40,944 nucleotides of DNA from CAIJZX01 sp043766165 (GTDB lineage Bacteria > Patescibacteriota > Patescibacteriia > SBBC01 > CAIJZX01): NCBI GenBank assembly GCA_043766165.1, contig JAYUIJ010000092.1, forward strand, positions 1-40,944, given 5' to 3'. The notes below the pieces were generated by a model. The model did not search any database. It worked only from the letters and a program-made list of their open reading frames with translations, and was not told the DNA's origin. Every line of letters starts with the position of its first letter. Within the stretch, counting starts at the first letter, position 1. Below, one piece after another: positions 28,961 through 36,375 of this stretch. The position numbers and the translations under genes were made by a program.

Positions 28961-28963
28961 TTT
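28921..28963 (+). terminator. Terminator of the structured RNA
   Basis: AACCGCT/AGCGGTT (28921-28927, 28947-28953) continuing through GTGTA/TACAC, then TTTTTCTTTTTT. Confidence 0.9.
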
Positions 28964-28990
28964 GACCAAAAATGTCGTTCATGATAGTTT
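28962..28990 (+). promoter_or_regulatory. Promoter of the 29036 gene
   Basis: TTGACC (28962-28967), 17-bp spacer, TAGTTT (28985-28990). The -35 overlaps the end of the preceding U tract. Confidence 0.55.
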
Positions 28991-29035
28991 GCGGGTATTG
29001 ATTGTAGTGGATGTCCTTTTAAAGGAGGCAAAGGG

Positions 29036-29287
29036 GTGACCAACAAGCAGGCACTGAAGTCATCGGGCGTTTTTCTAACGCGAGTACTAACGGCATTCTG
29101 TTTAATCATTCTTTCTGTGTTTGTTTGCCGCACTGTGCTGGGTAGCATTATCCATGCCGATGAAGGAATGTATTTACTTCTCGCTATCGTTGGCGCAGTA
29201 ATTGGCAGCATCTTGGCCATAAGTTACTGGGACCAAGATAAGTCGACCGATCAGGACAATCACGACCAGTCACTAGACCATACATAA
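29036..29287 (+). CDS. Small two-helix membrane protein of unknown function
   Basis: 83 residues with a GTG start (29036) 7 nt after AGGAGG. Two membrane helices, about residues 14-35 (VLTAFCLIILSVFVCRTVLG) and 44-64 (MYLLLAIVGAVIGSILAISY), and an Asp/His/Gln-rich tail. I recognise no family. It has a private promoter and terminator and immediately follows the structured RNA gene on the same strand, which may or may not be functionally linked. Confidence 0.7.
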   Translation: MTNKQALKSSGVFLTRVLTAFCLIILSVFVCRTVLGSIIHADEGMYLLLAIVGAVIGSILAISYWDQDKSTDQDNHDQSLDHT

Positions 29288-29289
29288 AT

Positions 29290-29317
29290 ACCGCCGGATC
29301 TGAACGGCGGTTTTTTC
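29290..29317 (+). terminator. Terminator of the 29036 gene
   Basis: ACCGCCG/CGGCGGT stem (29290-29296, 29305-29311) with T6 tract, 2 nt after the stop codon. Confidence 0.9.
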
Positions 29318-29321
29318 TTAG

Positions 29322-29350
29322 ATAAAAAACGGAACAGGTAAATGTTCCGT
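29322..29350 (-). terminator. Terminator of the 29357 gene
   Basis: ACGGAACA/TGTTCCGT (29329-29336, 29343-29350) with a T6 tract on the minus strand, 6 nt after the stop. Confidence 0.9.
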
Positions 29351-29356
29351 GTGCCG

Positions 29357-30064
29357 TCAGAAGGTCGTTGAAGTTTTTTCTTTGTGGAGCTCGTATATTT
29401 TTTGAGCGCTGTCCACTATTTCCTCTACTGGGGTGGTAGTTGATTGTACTTGCTCAACTAAGGCAGACGCTTCGCTTGAGCTCAGTTCCCACCCGCTCAT
29501 GAAAACACCTGACAGGAAGTATAGTTGAGGATGAGGGGTATCGGGTTGTGTACCGATCCGAATGATGGTAATCATTTCCTTCAATACACGCCGTCGGTAC
29601 GCTAGGTCTGCAAGTTGTTTGGCAACTGCATTAATGCTATACCAGCGCTTAAAACTTGGGCGGCGTTCAACGCGTACGATGAGCTCATCATATGCACGCT
29701 GCCTAAGTGCAGAGTTTTTTGCATGTTGACCAAGTGCTAGCCAATCATCAAAACCTTTCGCTAACACTTCTAGTCGGTTCTCCGCATATTCTTGCGCTTT
29801 ATCATATTGGAATGTAGTCGCACGAATTTCCCACCAGTCTTCGAAAGTGACGGCCGCTTGGTACGCCCGAGCCCAAGCTCGTTTTTCCAAAGATACACGC
29901 GAAGTCCATTCAGCCACGACAATCCATTCAGCCGTGGTCTTGGCTAGGGACGCCATTCGATCAACAATCAATGGAAGTTGAGATGCGTGAGTCGGCAGCT
30001 CATCCGCCAAATCATACCACTCCTCAAACGTCATTCGTTCAAACGGCGTCATTGGTCCGGACAT
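29357..30064 (-). CDS. Alpha-helical repeat protein of unknown function
   Basis: 235 residues from the ATG at 30064 (5 nt after GGAGG; an ATG four codons earlier lies within the Shine-Dalgarno region). About five tandem units of roughly 30 residues can be seen, each beginning with an aromatic signature: TFEEWYDLADEL, TTAEWIVVAEW, TFEDWWEIRATT, GFDDWLALGQHA, SFKRWYSINAVA. Each is followed by an Ala/Arg-rich helix, giving an alpha-alpha repeat like TPR or HAT proteins. This suggests a protein-interaction scaffold. No signal peptide. Single-gene unit with promoter and terminator. Confidence 0.7.
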   Translation of the reverse strand: MSGPMTPFERMTFEEWYDLADELPTHASQLPLIVDRMASLAKTTAEWIVVAEWTSRVSLEKRAWARAYQAAVTFEDWWEIRATTFQYDKAQEYAENRLEVLAKGFDDWLALGQHAKNSALRQRAYDELIVRVERRPSFKRWYSINAVAKQLADLAYRRRVLKEMITIIRIGTQPDTPHPQLYFLSGVFMSGWELSSSEASALVEQVQSTTTPVEEIVDSAQKIYELHKEKTSTTF

Positions 30065-30112
30065 TGGATCCTCCATGGGAAATGGGAATAATAAAGAACG
30101 ACGAACTGGGCT

Positions 30113-30140
30113 ACCTTACAGTGTTTATGCAGATTGTCAA
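30113..30140 (-). promoter_or_regulatory. Promoter of the helical-repeat gene
   Basis: Minus strand TTGACA (30135-30140), 16-bp spacer, TAAGGT (30113-30118). Confidence 0.65.
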
Positions 30141-30166
30141 GATTGGCCACCGTTCAATCTTGGGAA

Positions 30167-30197
30167 AATAAAAAAGAGTCTCGGGGGAGAGACTCTT
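30167..30197 (-). terminator. Terminator of the 30203 gene
   Basis: AAGAGTCTC/GAGACTCTT (30174-30182, 30189-30197) with T-rich tract on the minus strand, 5 nt after the stop. Confidence 0.9.
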
Positions 30198-30202
30198 GAA
30201 CA

Positions 30203-30796
30203 CTAGACGTGAGCCGGAGCGGTGAAGGTGCGGGCATGGACATCGAACCAGTTGTCCTGGAAGGTAGGCCCCATGTACGAAGGGTCATACACCAGAGCAT
30301 TGGCCAGCCAGAACTCCCACGACATTCCACGGTGCAGATGGTCATCCTTCAGACGACTGTCCCAAGGGAACATCGGTGCGTGCGGACCATAGTACAGCGC
30401 AGCCACGCGGTACGTCGTTGGCTTGGCCGTCGGCACGAGGATAATCGTGATCAGCGAAGTTTCCATGCCAACCTGTTCGGTCACAACCGGAAAAACCTTC
30501 GGTGGCAAGCCATTCGGCGGATGCAGTTCACAAGCGAACTTACACTCGTCAGTCATCCGAACCTTCGCTGGTCGCGGGATGCAGCTACTACGACCAACCA
30601 CCTTTTCCGCATCCAGGGTATAGACGATCGTGCGTTCTTCGTGCGGTAGAGTGACGTCCGGCATCCGGACAAACGGCAACATCTTCTGACCAAAGTCAAC
30701 CAGTTCCGGAACCTGATTCAAGCGCTCCAGAAGTTCGGGAGCAATCATGATCGAGATATTTCCGGACTGATGAAACAACATCAACGGCTGACGCAA
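30203..30796 (-). CDS. Protein of unknown function, 197 residues
   Basis: Starts with TTG at 30796, 6 nt after AGGAGG; the ATG five codons later is too far from the Shine-Dalgarno. Soluble, Pro- and aromatic-rich, with a beta-rich central part (ERTIVYTLDAEKVV, SLITIILVPTAKPTTYRVAALYYG) and four cysteines (SSCIPRP, DECKFACEL). No signal peptide. I recognise no family. Private promoter with a good -35 (TTGACA, 30909-30914) and weak -10 (TTAACC), and a private terminator. Confidence 0.65.
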   Translation of the reverse strand: MRQPLMLFHQSGNISIMIAPELLERLNQVPELVDFGQKMLPFVRMPDVTLPHEERTIVYTLDAEKVVGRSSCIPRPAKVRMTDECKFACELHPPNGLPPKVFPVVTEQVGMETSLITIILVPTAKPTTYRVAALYYGPHAPMFPWDSRLKDDHLHRGMSWEFWLANALVYDPSYMGPTFQDNWFDVHARTFTAPAHV

Positions 30797-30886
30797 GTGG
30801 AACCTCCTATGGTGATCACGAGAAACATCAGGTGCATATCTGAACTATCATTCAAAAAAATAACAAGGTGCATGACGAACTGCGCA

Positions 30887-30914
30887 GGTTAACACAGTCT
30901 TACTACTTTGTCAA
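30887..30914 (-). promoter_or_regulatory. Promoter of the 30203 gene
   Basis: Minus strand TTGACA (30909-30914), 16-bp spacer, TTAACC (30887-30892). Confidence 0.5.
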
Positions 30915-30925
30915 GACAGAAAATA

Positions 30926-31033
30926 TATCCAGCACCACTTTTGCCTTGATACAGACATCACCGTCAAATTTGTTTTACGGTATAATATGCAATGCCACAA
31001 TAAAAGTTCTTTTTTCAAAAGTGGTGCTGGATA
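30926..31033. repeat. 108-bp element with perfect 18-bp terminal inverted repeats
   Basis: TATCCAGCACCACTTTTG at 30926-30943 and its exact complement at 31016-31033, 72 nt apart. The AT-rich interior has a TATAAT (30981-30986). It lies between the terminator of the 31046 gene and the promoter of the 30203 gene. Size and build resemble the element at 8467-8571, but the sequences differ. Confidence 0.75.
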
Positions 31034-31067
31034 AAAAAAATCCGCTTACTCAATCAGAGGTTGCGGA
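31033..31067 (-). terminator. Terminator containing the stop of the 31046 gene
   Basis: TCCGC/GCGGA outer stem (31041-31045, 31063-31067) with an inner CTC/GAG, then T8 on the minus strand. The TAA stop (31046-31048) is inside the hairpin. Confidence 0.7.
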
Positions 31068-31744
31068 GGAAGTTCAAACGTAAATTCTGGATCAGCCCAA
31101 CGACGCGCTTCGACGCAGGTGGTCAATCGTTGCCAAGATGCTTTCGACGGTTGGCGTTGAAAAATGGCTAGCGATTCCAAGAAGTCCTCAATGGTGATAA
31201 CCGCTTGAGGATGAATCAAGAGTGAGTTGGTGGCCGGATGAAAACCGAGAATCGTTGCGGCCGTACTCAGTAACAAACCGTACTGCTCGAAGAATTCTCC
31301 TAAGTGTTCAAAGCGTCGACTATCGAATCTGCTCCAGCCATGAACATTAGCGGCAGCTTGTATGTATCCGAGTCGGCCAAGTGACAACAGGTCTTCGGCG
31401 CGCCAATGTGGCTCATGGGGACTGGCGGTGAATTCCTGACTACTCATCCACAAACACTGGTCGCCAATCTGTACGCCTCGTCGGAGTAACTTGTCCGGGC
31501 TGGTTGGTCCCGACATCCACCGTAGGCTGATATATCGATCCAGAAGCAACATCCTGGTTGCCGTTGACGAGAAACCCAGTTCCAAAATAGAACCCAAGTG
31601 AACCGTGATGAACTCTTGAGTGACTGGATCTGGCGAATCAACCTGAACGCCCTCTTGGGCCAACTGAACAGCCATAATACACAGACCGGGAATTGCTTGG
31701 TGAACGCCATCGGCACAAAACCAACGCTCAAGTCGCTCATCCAC
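31046..31744 (-). CDS. Protein of unknown function, 232 residues
   Basis: GTG start at 31744 with GGAG 7 nt upstream; no ATG is better placed. Soluble, Leu/Arg/Trp-rich and mostly helical with a few short strands (TQEFITVHLGSILELGFS, AVITIEDFLESLAIF). No signal peptide or metal motif. I recognise no family. It stands alone with a private terminator; the promoter is weak (CTGACA with a GATACT-like -10). Confidence 0.65.
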   Translation of the reverse strand: MDERLERWFCADGVHQAIPGLCIMAVQLAQEGVQVDSPDPVTQEFITVHLGSILELGFSSTATRMLLLDRYISLRWMSGPTSPDKLLRRGVQIGDQCLWMSSQEFTASPHEPHWRAEDLLSLGRLGYIQAAANVHGWSRFDSRRFEHLGEFFEQYGLLLSTAATILGFHPATNSLLIHPQAVITIEDFLESLAIFQRQPSKASWQRLTTCVEARRWADPEFTFELPPQPLIE

Positions 31745-31820
31745 GGCTACACTCCTTGGTGAAGGGTAGAAGTATCTGTAATGAACAACCTTGTCAGCAT
31801 CCTAGACCCTGACTCCTGAC

Positions 31821-31849
31821 TTGTCAAAATGGTAGGTTTTGGCTATACT
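31821..31849 (+). promoter_or_regulatory. ftsH promoter
   Basis: TTGTCA (31821-31826), 17-bp spacer, TATACT (31844-31849). Leader of about 150 nt without a Shine-Dalgarno. Confidence 0.65.
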
Positions 31850-32006
31850 CCGCCTGCTCCCTATGCATCTCTTATTTCCTGTTTTCATTCGACATATCCT
31901 GGCCTTCAGGGATGTCATTAACGATCTATAGAATGGTACATTCCATGTATCCCATTGGGAGTTTCCTACATATTAACTCTGCTTATGACCGATTTACAAC
32001 ACTCTT

Positions 32007-33869
32007 ATGCCTGTAACTCCTAGCGGAATGAATCCACTCCTGAAAAATATCTTAATTTTCTTCGGTTCCCTCGTGATTCTGAGTCTCGTGTTTAGTGCCA
32101 TCAACGTCAACACGGGCAAGATTAAAACCATCACCCTCGGGCAAGTGATCGAGAAAGTGAACGCCGATCAGGTCAAAACGATTGATGTAAGTGGCGACCG
32201 ACTCGATATTATCTTGAAAGACAATACGAAGTTGGTATCGCGCAAAGAACCGACTGTCGATTGGTCAACGATTGCTAAGAACTACGGCGTTGCTCCGGAA
32301 AAGCTGATCGCTGTTACCGGAACGGTAAAAGATAATTCAGGTACCATGTTCTGGTTGAATACTGTCTTACCATTTGTGCTGCCATTACTTTTGATCGGCG
32401 GATTTATTTGGTTAACCTTACGTCAAGTTCAGGGCCAGAATAATCGCGCCATGACGTTTGGTCAGGTCACACCGAAAGAATCAGACCAACCAAAAAAGAA
32501 ATCGCCGATTACCTTTAAAGATATTGCTGGCGCAGTTGAAGCTAAGGAAGAACTGGAAGAAATTGTCGAATTCTTAAAATCACCAAAACGGTTCACTGAT
32601 CTCGGCGCAAAAATTCCGAAAGGCGCGTTACTGGTTGGTCCTCCAGGTACAGGAAAAACATTGTTAGCTAAAGCGATCGCTGGTGAAGCGGACGTACCGT
32701 TCTATAATATCTCCGGTTCAGAATTCGTCGAAATGTTTGTCGGCGTTGGTGCTTCTCGCGTCCGTGATCTTTTCCGTCGCGCCAAGAAAACCGCGCCGAG
32801 CATTGTCTTCATCGACGAAATTGATGCCGTTGGTCGTCAACGCGGGGCCGGTCTCGGCGGCGGACACGATGAACGAGAACAGACGCTCAACCAGATTCTA
32901 GTGGAAATGGATGGTTTCGATACTGACACCCACGTCATTGTTATTGCGGCCACAAACCGTCCTGACATTCTTGATCCAGCCTTACTTCGACCTGGACGTT
33001 TCGACCGCCGCGTCACGATTGATTTACCAGACATCAACGAACGCGAAGCGATTTTGAAAGTGCACGCCGCCGGCAAACCGCTCGGTGCGGATGTTAATCT
33101 TCGCCGCGTGGCCGAACGAACGCCAGGATTCTCCGGAGCTGACTTAGCTAACTTGTTAAACGAAGCCGCAATTCTCACCGCTCGCGGTAATCGCACGACT
33201 GTTACGTTCGACGACTGTATTAACGCCATGGAAAAAGTTCTGCTTGGACCAGAGCGCCGCTCGAAGATGATGTCTGACAAAGAAAAGAATATTACGGCTT
33301 ACCACGAAGGTGGACACGCAGTCGTCGCCCACAGTCTCCCCGATTCCGACCCAGTCCAAAAAGTCTCAATCATTTCTCGTGGTCGCGCCGGTGGCTTCAC
33401 CATGAAAACACCAAGCGAAGACAAGAGTTACCACACGCTCAAAGAATTCAAAGCTGATCTCGCGGTCATGCTGGCCGGCCAAGTTGCCGAACGCCAAGTC
33501 TTCGACGAAGTTTCAACCGGCGCTTCAAGCGACCTCAAGCACGCTACTTCATTAGCTCGTCAAATTGTTACCCGCTACGGCATGAGCCGGCTAGGACCGC
33601 GAACGTTCGGCACACAGGAAGAAATGATTTTCCTTGGCCGCGAAATCCATGAACAACGCGACTACTCGGAAAAGGTGGCTCAAGAAATCGACACGGAAAT
33701 CAACCATCTCCTAGCGGAAGCGCAAGTCACAGCCGAGAAAATCCTGTTAAAACACCGTTCATCCCTGAACCGCATCGCCGAAGAACTCCTCGTTCGCGAA
33801 ACAATCGAACGCGAAACCTTCGAAGCGCTCCTCGGACCAAAGTCCATCGCCTCCGCGCCCGCCGCGTAG
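32007..33869 (+). CDS. ftsH: ATP-dependent zinc metalloprotease FtsH
   Basis: 620 residues. Two N-terminal membrane helices (about 12-32 and 112-134) flank a small extracytoplasmic domain. The AAA+ domain follows with Walker A GPPGTGKT (211-218), Walker B SIVFIDEID, the pore motif FVEMFVGVGASRVRD and the SRH arginines ATNRPDILDPALLRPGRFDR. The M41 protease domain has the zinc motif HEGGH (433-437) and a downstream Asp ligand region. It degrades misfolded membrane and regulatory proteins. The start could be the ATG at 32007 or Met8. Own promoter, no Shine-Dalgarno, and a terminator at 33880 that also carries the next promoter. Confidence 0.97.
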   Translation: MPVTPSGMNPLLKNILIFFGSLVILSLVFSAINVNTGKIKTITLGQVIEKVNADQVKTIDVSGDRLDIILKDNTKLVSRKEPTVDWSTIAKNYGVAPEKLIAVTGTVKDNSGTMFWLNTVLPFVLPLLLIGGFIWLTLRQVQGQNNRAMTFGQVTPKESDQPKKKSPITFKDIAGAVEAKEELEEIVEFLKSPKRFTDLGAKIPKGALLVGPPGTGKTLLAKAIAGEADVPFYNISGSEFVEMFVGVGASRVRDLFRRAKKTAPSIVFIDEIDAVGRQRGAGLGGGHDEREQTLNQILVEMDGFDTDTHVIVIAATNRPDILDPALLRPGRFDRRVTIDLPDINEREAILKVHAAGKPLGADVNLRRVAERTPGFSGADLANLLNEAAILTARGNRTTVTFDDCINAMEKVLLGPERRSKMMSDKEKNITAYHEGGHAVVAHSLPDSDPVQKVSIISRGRAGGFTMKTPSEDKSYHTLKEFKADLAVMLAGQVAERQVFDEVSTGASSDLKHATSLARQIVTRYGMSRLGPRTFGTQEEMIFLGREIHEQRDYSEKVAQEIDTEINHLLAEAQVTAEKILLKHRSSLNRIAEELLVRETIERETFEALLGPKSIASAPAA

Positions 33870-33879
33870 ACACTCCAGC

Positions 33880-33911
33880 ACCGATTATGGTATGCTATAA
33901 TCGGTTTTTGG
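33880..33911 (+). terminator. ftsH terminator carrying the next gene's extended -10
   Basis: Stem CCGATTAT/ATAATCGG (33881-33888, 33897-33904) with T5. TGC TATAAT (33893-33901) sits in the loop and descending arm and should start a transcript near 33908, 22 nt before the ATG at 33930. Confidence 0.7.
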
Positions 33912-33929
33912 TTATCTGAAACGAAAAAA

Positions 33930-34952
33930 ATGCAAATATTTAACACCATTCTCTCCTACGTCGGTATTCTCCTCTGGGTCTTCGGGATCTACTTGGTGGC
34001 TTTTTCGAAATTACGCGGCATTATCGGTCGTGCGGTCGTTGTCGTCTGGCAAAAGAAATACTTGTGGTTATTGGCTTTGTTCGCCGGTATTCCCTCCTAC
34101 GGCGGCGAAATAAATTTCCTCTTCCGCAAGCTGAATACCGTGACGTCGCTACAGTCATGGCTCAATGGTTTCCGCAACGCGATTGTCGGCGGTGACGTTG
34201 AACGCCTCTGGCGCGCTTCAAAGACCTTGTGGGTACACAATTTCGGTACACTCGCCGGCTACCTCGGCATCTTTCTCCTCATCTTCGCAGTCTTGACCTG
34301 GTTAGTTATCATGTCGCAAGCCGCCATCGTCCGCGTCGTTGGTCGCCTGCAGCAAAACAAACCAACCGGACTAATTGACGGTCTCACGATCGGCGTTGAG
34401 AAATTCTGGACGCTCGTTCAACTCAATATTATCGGTTTGCTCGTTGGCTGGGCCGCGTGGGTAATCTTAACGGCAGTGCCAGCCGCAATTTATTTGTTGA
34501 ATCATGCGAACGGTTGGTCATTCGTGGCCTTCATCGGTTCACTACTCTCAATCGTTGTCAGTGTAATTGTTATTTTCTTAGTCCAATTCTCAACCGCCAA
34601 CATTGTCCTCAACGATACGAAATTGATGCCGGCCATGGTTGATAGCTGGCGCTTGTTCAAAAGCTACATGGTCCCAAGTTTAGAAATGGCCATTGCCGTC
34701 TTTACGATCAACCTCACGATTTCCTCCGTCGTCGTCAGCCAAGTCGTAACCACCATCACACCGTTTACCTTAGCTGGCTTCCTAACTATCCTAGCGATTA
34801 TCATCCTGCTCTACGTTCTCCTCAGCGCGCTCAGCTTTACGGCCTGGACCATGTTCTATCTCCAGCTAGTGGCCGGAAAGTCTGATAGCAAACTCGGCCA
34901 ATGGACCAACCGCCTAGTGAATTTCTCCGGACAGAAGCGGGCGGTGAGTTAG
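33930..34952 (+). CDS. Polytopic membrane protein of unknown function
   Basis: 340 residues with about six membrane helices (roughly 8-28, 45-62, 108-132, 160-188, 198-222, 245-310). The amphipathic N-terminus and DSWRLFKSYMVPSLEMAI motif resemble the 'glycerophosphoryl diester phosphodiesterase membrane domain' or DUF975-like group of Patescibacteria membrane proteins, but I cannot assign it firmly. No catalytic residues are evident. It may share the ftsH promoter by read-through or use the -10 in the ftsH terminator. No Shine-Dalgarno. Confidence 0.75.
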   Translation: MQIFNTILSYVGILLWVFGIYLVAFSKLRGIIGRAVVVVWQKKYLWLLALFAGIPSYGGEINFLFRKLNTVTSLQSWLNGFRNAIVGGDVERLWRASKTLWVHNFGTLAGYLGIFLLIFAVLTWLVIMSQAAIVRVVGRLQQNKPTGLIDGLTIGVEKFWTLVQLNIIGLLVGWAAWVILTAVPAAIYLLNHANGWSFVAFIGSLLSIVVSVIVIFLVQFSTANIVLNDTKLMPAMVDSWRLFKSYMVPSLEMAIAVFTINLTISSVVVSQVVTTITPFTLAGFLTILAIIILLYVLLSALSFTAWTMFYLQLVAGKSDSKLGQWTNRLVNFSGQKRAVS

Positions 34953-34954
34953 AC

Positions 34955-34983
34955 TTGAAATCTGTTGGCGCCGGTGGTACACT
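34955..34983 (+). promoter_or_regulatory. tRNA-Ile promoter
   Basis: TTGAAA (34955-34960), 17-bp spacer, TACACT (34978-34983), about 30 nt before the mature 5' end. Confidence 0.65.
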
Positions 34984-35015
34984 CCGGCTGCTTTGGTATT
35001 TTCACTATTACTGGG

Positions 35016-35092
35016 GGGCGGGTAGCTCAGTTGGTTAGAGCAGTCGTCTTATACACGACCGGTCGATGGTTCGAGTCCATCCTCGCCCACCA
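35016..35092 (+). tRNA. tRNA-Ile(UAU)
   Basis: 77 nt including an encoded CCA. Acceptor GGGCGGG/CTCGCCC, D arm GCTC-GAGC, anticodon stem GTCGT/ACGAC with loop CTTATAC giving anticodon UAU at 34-36, T arm GATGG-TTCGAGT-CCATC. UAU reads AUA directly. Most bacteria instead use a lysidine-modified CAU tRNA for this codon. Confidence 0.93.
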
Positions 35093-35131
35093 ATAGTGGT
35101 GAAATCACCATAATCCGCAACATTGGTAAAC

Positions 35132-35160
35132 AAAAAAGAACCGTCATCTGCCATGACGGT
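35132..35160 (-). terminator. Terminator of the 35189 gene
   Basis: ACCGTCAT/ATGACGGT (35140-35147, 35153-35160) followed by TCT6 on the minus strand. Confidence 0.88.
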
Positions 35161-35188
35161 GTGTTGTGATATGTCTAGCTCAAGTAAC

Positions 35189-35617
35189 TTAGTGAGAACG
35201 AACCCTTCGCACTGGAAGGTTAGCCATCTCATTGAAGAACGCGATAAACTTTTGCTGGCGCAGATGTGTAGCCGATCGAATCGGTTCCTTTTTTTCCGGC
35301 GCCGCAAGAATGAGGAGAAATGATCGTAGTTGCCGGTTGAGTTCCACTTCATTCTTGATTTGAATGTCAGCATAAGCCATGAGGCGTCGCGCCAATGCCC
35401 GTGTGGTTCGACGCTGTTCAGCTGATGAGCTCTTTACCGCCCATGCATCACCTAAAGCCAGATGAAGGAAGAAGCGCAGGTCAGCAACAAGGCCCAGAGG
35501 AACATGTGCTAACGGATAACGACTCTTTGTTTGATCGGGTCTAATGTAATCGACTAGAAGTGTTCCAGGCACTCCCCAACGGCTATCATGCATAACCCCA
35601 GATCGTACTTTCGACAT
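35189..35617 (-). CDS. Protein of unknown function, 142 residues
   Basis: ATG at 35617 with AGGAGG upstream. Arg- and Leu-rich, helical soluble protein; basic C-terminus (NLPVRRVRSH). The stretch HVPLGLVADLRFFLHLALG is hydrophobic but too charged overall for a clear membrane helix. I recognise no family. Single-gene unit (TTGACA-17-TAGAGT promoter, private terminator) convergent with tRNA-Ile. Confidence 0.62.
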   Translation of the reverse strand: MSKVRSGVMHDSRWGVPGTLLVDYIRPDQTKSRYPLAHVPLGLVADLRFFLHLALGDAWAVKSSSAEQRRTTRALARRLMAYADIQIKNEVELNRQLRSFLLILAAPEKKEPIRSATHLRQQKFIAFFNEMANLPVRRVRSH

Positions 35618-35658
35618 AGTTACCTCCTTGAGTTTTGGAAAGGTACAAATATATCAAG

Positions 35659-35687
35659 ACTCTACTTTCGATCAGAAGAGCTGTCAA
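35659..35687 (-). promoter_or_regulatory. Promoter of the 35189 gene
   Basis: Minus strand TTGACA (35682-35687), 17-bp spacer, TAGAGT (35659-35664). Confidence 0.7.
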
Positions 35688-35739
35688 GCGTCTGAATTAA
35701 ACTTAAAATAGTACAGTAACTCTATCACATATTGATTAA

Positions 35740-35770
35740 TAAAAAAATCGCGAAACAAGTGTTTCGCGAT
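35740..35770 (-). terminator. Terminator of the 35777 gene
   Basis: ATCGCGAAAC/GTTTCGCGAT (35747-35756, 35761-35770), perfect 10-bp stem, T7 on the minus strand. Confidence 0.92.
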
Positions 35771-35776
35771 AGAGTT

Positions 35777-36325
35777 TTACTCATCTTCAGAAGAAGATCC
35801 GTCTTCGTAGTCATCGAGTTGTCGGTTGACTCGAAGAATATCTTCAAAGCTATCAATGGGTGGAAACCGATCAGGTCTCGGACCCGTAGGTTTAACGACA
35901 CGCACTTCCATGAAACTAGCGCGTGGTGGTTTACCAAGTGCCACTCCCAGGAGAATACGACAAAGTGAACATTCACGCAGATGACGATCAGCTAGTAGTC
36001 GCTGCATGGGGTTCATGTTGCGACGGAATGCTGGATCCGTCATTTTCTCAAGAACGTTGTTTGAAATGTGATTGCCTCGCAGCAGATCCTGAAGATTCAA
36101 TTCGCTGAGCCAATTAGGCATCAAACTTTGCGCATGAAGCAAGTCAATTGCTTTTTCAAGCTTCTCAGGATTTGACAATGCGTTGAGTCGAGCTGGGTTA
36201 TGTGTCAGAACGTATTTCCTGACAACCTCATGGAAAGCCGTTAGTGCCGGAGTGGCTGCTTTCAACTTTTTAGCTTCATTTTCCTCCGCGATAGCTTTTG
36301 CATCAAAATTCTTACGTCGAGCCAT
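35777..36325 (-). CDS. Protein of unknown function with an HxxxCxxC motif
   Basis: 182 residues, ATG at 36325 with AGGAGG 6 nt upstream. Helical N-terminal two-thirds, a HLRECSLCR motif at about residues 115-123 reminiscent of zinc-binding anti-sigma factors (HxxxCxxC), and an acidic C-terminus (DDYEDGSSSEDE). The motif alone does not establish zinc binding, and no sigma-factor gene is adjacent. Single-gene unit with a TTGACA-15-TATAGT promoter and a perfect terminator 6 nt after the stop. Confidence 0.65.
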   Translation of the reverse strand: MARRKNFDAKAIAEENEAKKLKAATPALTAFHEVVRKYVLTHNPARLNALSNPEKLEKAIDLLHAQSLMPNWLSELNLQDLLRGNHISNNVLEKMTDPAFRRNMNPMQRLLADRHLRECSLCRILLGVALGKPPRASFMEVRVVKPTGPRPDRFPPIDSFEDILRVNRQLDDYEDGSSSEDE

Positions 36326-36375
36326 GTTTTTCCTCCTGACAAGTGAAGGGAGAGATTGTAAAGGAGCAGGATGAA

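Noticed and set aside
28723..29220. 165-residue minus-strand frame across the structured RNA and the 29036 gene
   Set aside because: It is antisense to a Shine-Dalgarno-led membrane protein gene and to an RNA with its own promoter and terminator; composition is not protein-like and no start signal exists.
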